From positions 1-15,664 of the forward strand of contig DAOUML010000389.1 in the NCBI GenBank assembly GCA_034411635.1: a DNA stretch of 15,664 nt. The letters run 5' to 3'. Under the pieces are notes generated by a model. It was not told the DNA's origin. It was given only the letters and a program-made list of their open reading frames with translations, and made no database searches. Both the position numbers and the translations under genes were made by a program. This DNA comes from UBA8950 sp034411635 (GTDB taxonomy: Bacteria > Chloroflexota > Anaerolineae > Anaerolineales > Villigracilaceae). Positions 14,328 through 15,664 of the stretch are shown one piece after another. How positions within the stretch are numbered: position 1 is the first letter of the stretch; every line of letters begins with the position of its first letter.

Positions 14328-14389
14328 TGTCATTTCGAGCCGCTTTTTGGCGAGAAATCTTTGTCACTGCTACGCGGTTCGAAATAACA
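14328..14389. repeat. Imperfect inverted repeat, possible dispersed intergenic element
   Basis: TGTCATTTCGAGCCGC (14328-14343) pairs with GCGGTTCGAAATAACA (14374-14389); the arms match in 14 of 16 positions around a 30-base centre that contains GCGAGAAATCT. Sequences of the GTCATTTCGAG...GCGAGAAATCT kind are, from memory, common as scattered intergenic repeats in some bacterial genomes. It sits between convergent genes. I cannot count copies from one window. Confidence 0.55.
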
Positions 14390-14396
14390 GCACCAA

Positions 14397-15113
14397 TTAC
14401 GCCCCCGCCGCCTCAACAAACGCCCTGAACAAATTGCGCGTCGGCTGTTGGTCGGTCAGCCATTCGGGATGCCATTGGACGGCGTAGGCAAAGGGGTGGC
14501 CGGGCAGTTCGACGGCTTCGACCAGACCATCGGGGGCGTAAGCAACCGGTTTGAGGGCCGGGGCCAGTGTTTCGATTCCCTGGTGGTGCAGACTGTTGAC
14601 CTGCAACTCGGTTTCAGCGAAGATTTTGGCAATCTGGCTATCGGCTTCGACGCGCACGGGGTGGGCGATGTGGGTGCGCGGAATGTCGGGGTAGCAATCG
14701 TGGCGGATGTCGGTCTCGATTTGGTCGGGCAGGGGGGGGTGGAGCGTGCCGCCCAGGGCAACGTTGACCACCTGACAGCCGCGGCAAATGCCGAGAAACG
14801 GAATGCGCTGCTCGACCGCGTAGCGGAGCAAAGGCAATTCGAGAGAATCGCGCTCTTCGTCCACGCCGTCGACCCTGGGGTGGAGCGCCCCGCAGAAAAG
14901 TTCGGGGTCGATGTCGCCGCCGCCAGTAAACAGGATTCCGTTCAGGCGCGGGACCAGTTCCATCCATTCTTCCTGATTTAACTGATTGGGGAGCAAAAGC
15001 GGCAGGCCGCCAGCCTGCAAAATGGCGTGGACATAGGCAGTGTTGACCGCCACGATGGGCAGGTCGGCGGGGCTTTTTCCGTCGTAGGTGGTGATGGCGA
15101 TGAGCGGGCGCAT
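14397..15113 (-). CDS. Class I glutamine amidotransferase-like hydrolase (peptidase C26, gamma-glutamyl hydrolase family)
   Basis: This 238-residue cytoplasmic protein has the PuuD-like layout: PLIAITTY at the start, FTGGGDIDPELF (62-73), and the nucleophile elbow GICRGCQVVN (108-117, Cys110). The rest of the triad is His215 and Glu217 in QWHPEW. LHHQGI (175-180) is also typical. Relatives hydrolyse gamma-glutamyl-GABA in putrescine breakdown or other gamma-glutamyl amides. No putrescine genes are nearby, so the substrate is open. The ATG has AGGAG 4 bases upstream, and a perfect -10 box lies about 20 bases before the start. It follows rplS but is separated from it by a hairpin. Confidence 0.88.
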   Translation of the reverse strand: MRPLIAITTYDGKSPADLPIVAVNTAYVHAILQAGGLPLLLPNQLNQEEWMELVPRLNGILFTGGGDIDPELFCGALHPRVDGVDEERDSLELPLLRYAVEQRIPFLGICRGCQVVNVALGGTLHPPLPDQIETDIRHDCYPDIPRTHIAHPVRVEADSQIAKIFAETELQVNSLHHQGIETLAPALKPVAYAPDGLVEAVELPGHPFAYAVQWHPEWLTDQQPTRNLFRAFVEAAGA

Positions 15114-15133
15114 GGTTCTCCTGTTTTTGGCAA

Positions 15134-15139
15134 ATTATA
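15134..15139 (-). promoter_or_regulatory. -10 box of the amidotransferase-like gene
   Basis: The minus strand reads GGG-TATAAT-TTGCC, a perfect -10 hexamer just past the rplS terminator and 20 bases before the ATG. The -35 zone is a pyrimidine run (CTTCTT) rather than TTGACA, so the promoter may be weak. The 5' leader would be only about 12-15 bases. Confidence 0.5.
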
Positions 15140-15159
15140 CCCGTGAGAGTTAAAAGAAG

Positions 15160-15186
15160 AAGGGTACAGCGGTTTGCTGTACCCTT
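15160..15186 (-). terminator. Terminator of rplS
   Basis: AAGGGTACAGC and GCTGTACCCTT form a perfect 11-bp stem with a 5-base loop, 20 bases past the rplS stop. On the minus strand the stem is followed by CTTCTTTT, a fair U-rich tract. On the plus strand it is followed by TTT, but no plus-strand gene ends here. Confidence 0.78.
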
Positions 15187-15206
15187 TTTGGATGGCTTGA
15201 ATGTAA

Positions 15207-15554
15207 TTAGTTGAATTTCTGCTTGAGGCGAGCCGACTTGCCAGACAGACCACGCATGAAGTACAACTGGGCGCGGCGCACTTGCGAGTGGCGTTCGACG
15301 ACGACTTTATCGACACGCGGGGAGCGCAGCAGGAAGGTACGCTCGACGCCGATGCCATTGGAGGCAACGCGGCGGACGGTGAAGTTGGCATCCTGACCGC
15401 CCTTGCGCAGGCGGATGATGGTGCCTTTGAATTCCTGAATACGCTCGCGGTCGCCTTCTTTAATGCGGACATGCACAGAGACAACATCGCCGGGGCGCAG
15501 GGCGGGAATATTCGAGTTGACAGGGGCTTCGACAGATTTAATCAGGTCGCTCAT
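15207..15554 (-). CDS. rplS: Large-subunit ribosomal protein L19
   Basis: This 115-residue protein is full length for L19. Diagnostic segments are ALRPGDVVSVHVRIKEGDRERIQEFKG (18-44), GIGVERTFLLRSPRVDKVVVERHSQVRRAQLYFMRGLSGKSARLK near the end, and the basic C-terminus. L19 sits at the 30S-50S interface of the ribosome. In many bacteria rplS is last in rpsP-rimM-trmD-rplS. Here a promoter lies directly upstream, so the gene can be expressed alone; what lies beyond the window edge is unknown. The start ATG has AAGGAA about 9 bases upstream. Confidence 0.98.
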   Translation of the reverse strand: MSDLIKSVEAPVNSNIPALRPGDVVSVHVRIKEGDRERIQEFKGTIIRLRKGGQDANFTVRRVASNGIGVERTFLLRSPRVDKVVVERHSQVRRAQLYFMRGLSGKSARLKQKFN

Positions 15555-15582
15555 TTGTTTCTTTCCTTACGAATTATGAAAT

Positions 15583-15598
15583 ACTGCTTCACAGCAGT
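15583..15598 (-). promoter_or_regulatory. Small hairpin in the rplS 5' leader
   Basis: On the minus strand ACTGCT-GTGA-AGCAGT makes a perfect 6-bp stem with a GTGA (GNRA-type) loop. It lies between the predicted transcription start and the rplS ribosome-binding site. L19 leaders with regulatory structures are known in some Firmicutes, but I cannot match this one to a known family. Confidence 0.4.
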
Positions 15599-15616
15599 CG
15601 ATTAGCGCGAGAGCGG

Positions 15617-15625
15617 ATTATAGCA
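15617..15625 (-). promoter_or_regulatory. Extended -10 promoter of rplS
   Basis: The minus strand reads TGC-TATAAT, a perfect -10 hexamer with the TGn extension, which lowers the need for a -35 box. No good -35 is visible 16-18 bases upstream. Transcription starting near 15610 would give a leader of about 55 bases carrying the small hairpin. Confidence 0.7.
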
Positions 15626-15664
15626 TAAAATGCGGAAAATGGAGGAAATTTATTTTGGAAATTC

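Noticed and set aside
1..15664. CRISPR array, phage attachment site, insertion sequence or toxin-antitoxin pair.
   Set aside because: I saw no regularly spaced repeats, transposase or integrase motifs, duplicated tRNA 3' end, or small paired ORFs with ribosome-binding sites.

Overview
The window looks like chromosomal DNA from a bacterium of the phylum Chloroflexota, probably class Anaerolineae. This is inferred from gene content and protein style, not from a search. The evidence is a Tad locus with no secretin gene in sight (as in organisms with one membrane), a CpaE/TadZ protein with an N-terminal receiver domain, and an L,D-transpeptidase with LysM and TPR-like parts. The DNA is moderately GC-rich and densely coded, and almost every gene has a recognisable Shine-Dalgarno site. 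I see no CRISPR array, phage genes or insertion sequence.

Layout. (1) Positions 5-118, minus strand: tRNA-Pro(CGG) with its own promoter. (2) Positions 136-3586, minus strand: a tight four-gene run of a DUF429 protein, two tandem PPK2-type kinases overlapping by 8 bases, and a membrane-anchored LysM/L,D-transpeptidase-fold protein. (3) Positions 3637-4934, plus strand: a membrane-anchored TlpA/ResA-like thioredoxin whose stop codon overlaps the start of an Lgt-like membrane protein. The pair ends at a bidirectional terminator. (4) Positions 4983-12257, minus strand: seven genes in one direction, cpaB, tadZ, tadA, tadB, tadC, comF and long-form hpf. The first five make a Tad/Flp-type secretion machine; comF and hpf follow it closely. 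(5) Positions 12526-14244, plus strand: a lipoprotein with a DUF5060-like domain and a clan GH-A-like glycosidase domain, followed by a very long terminator hairpin and a separate imperfect inverted repeat. (6) Positions 14397-15664, minus strand: rplS (L19) with promoter, leader hairpin and terminator, then a class I amidotransferase-like hydrolase with its own -10 box.

How the genes work together. TadA would power, and TadB/TadC would form the membrane platform for, assembly of a Flp-type pilus. TadZ would position the machine and CpaB would be an envelope component. Pilin and prepilin peptidase genes must lie elsewhere. The adjacent comF makes a link to DNA uptake a testable idea. The two PPK2 proteins align without gaps through the nucleotide-binding core, but the first has lost key residues. 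This resembles a two-domain class II PPK2 split into two genes. I found no convincing wholly new system. The observations most worth following are the split PPK2 pair, the tad-comF-hpf arrangement, the TlpA/Lgt-like pair and the intergenic inverted repeats.
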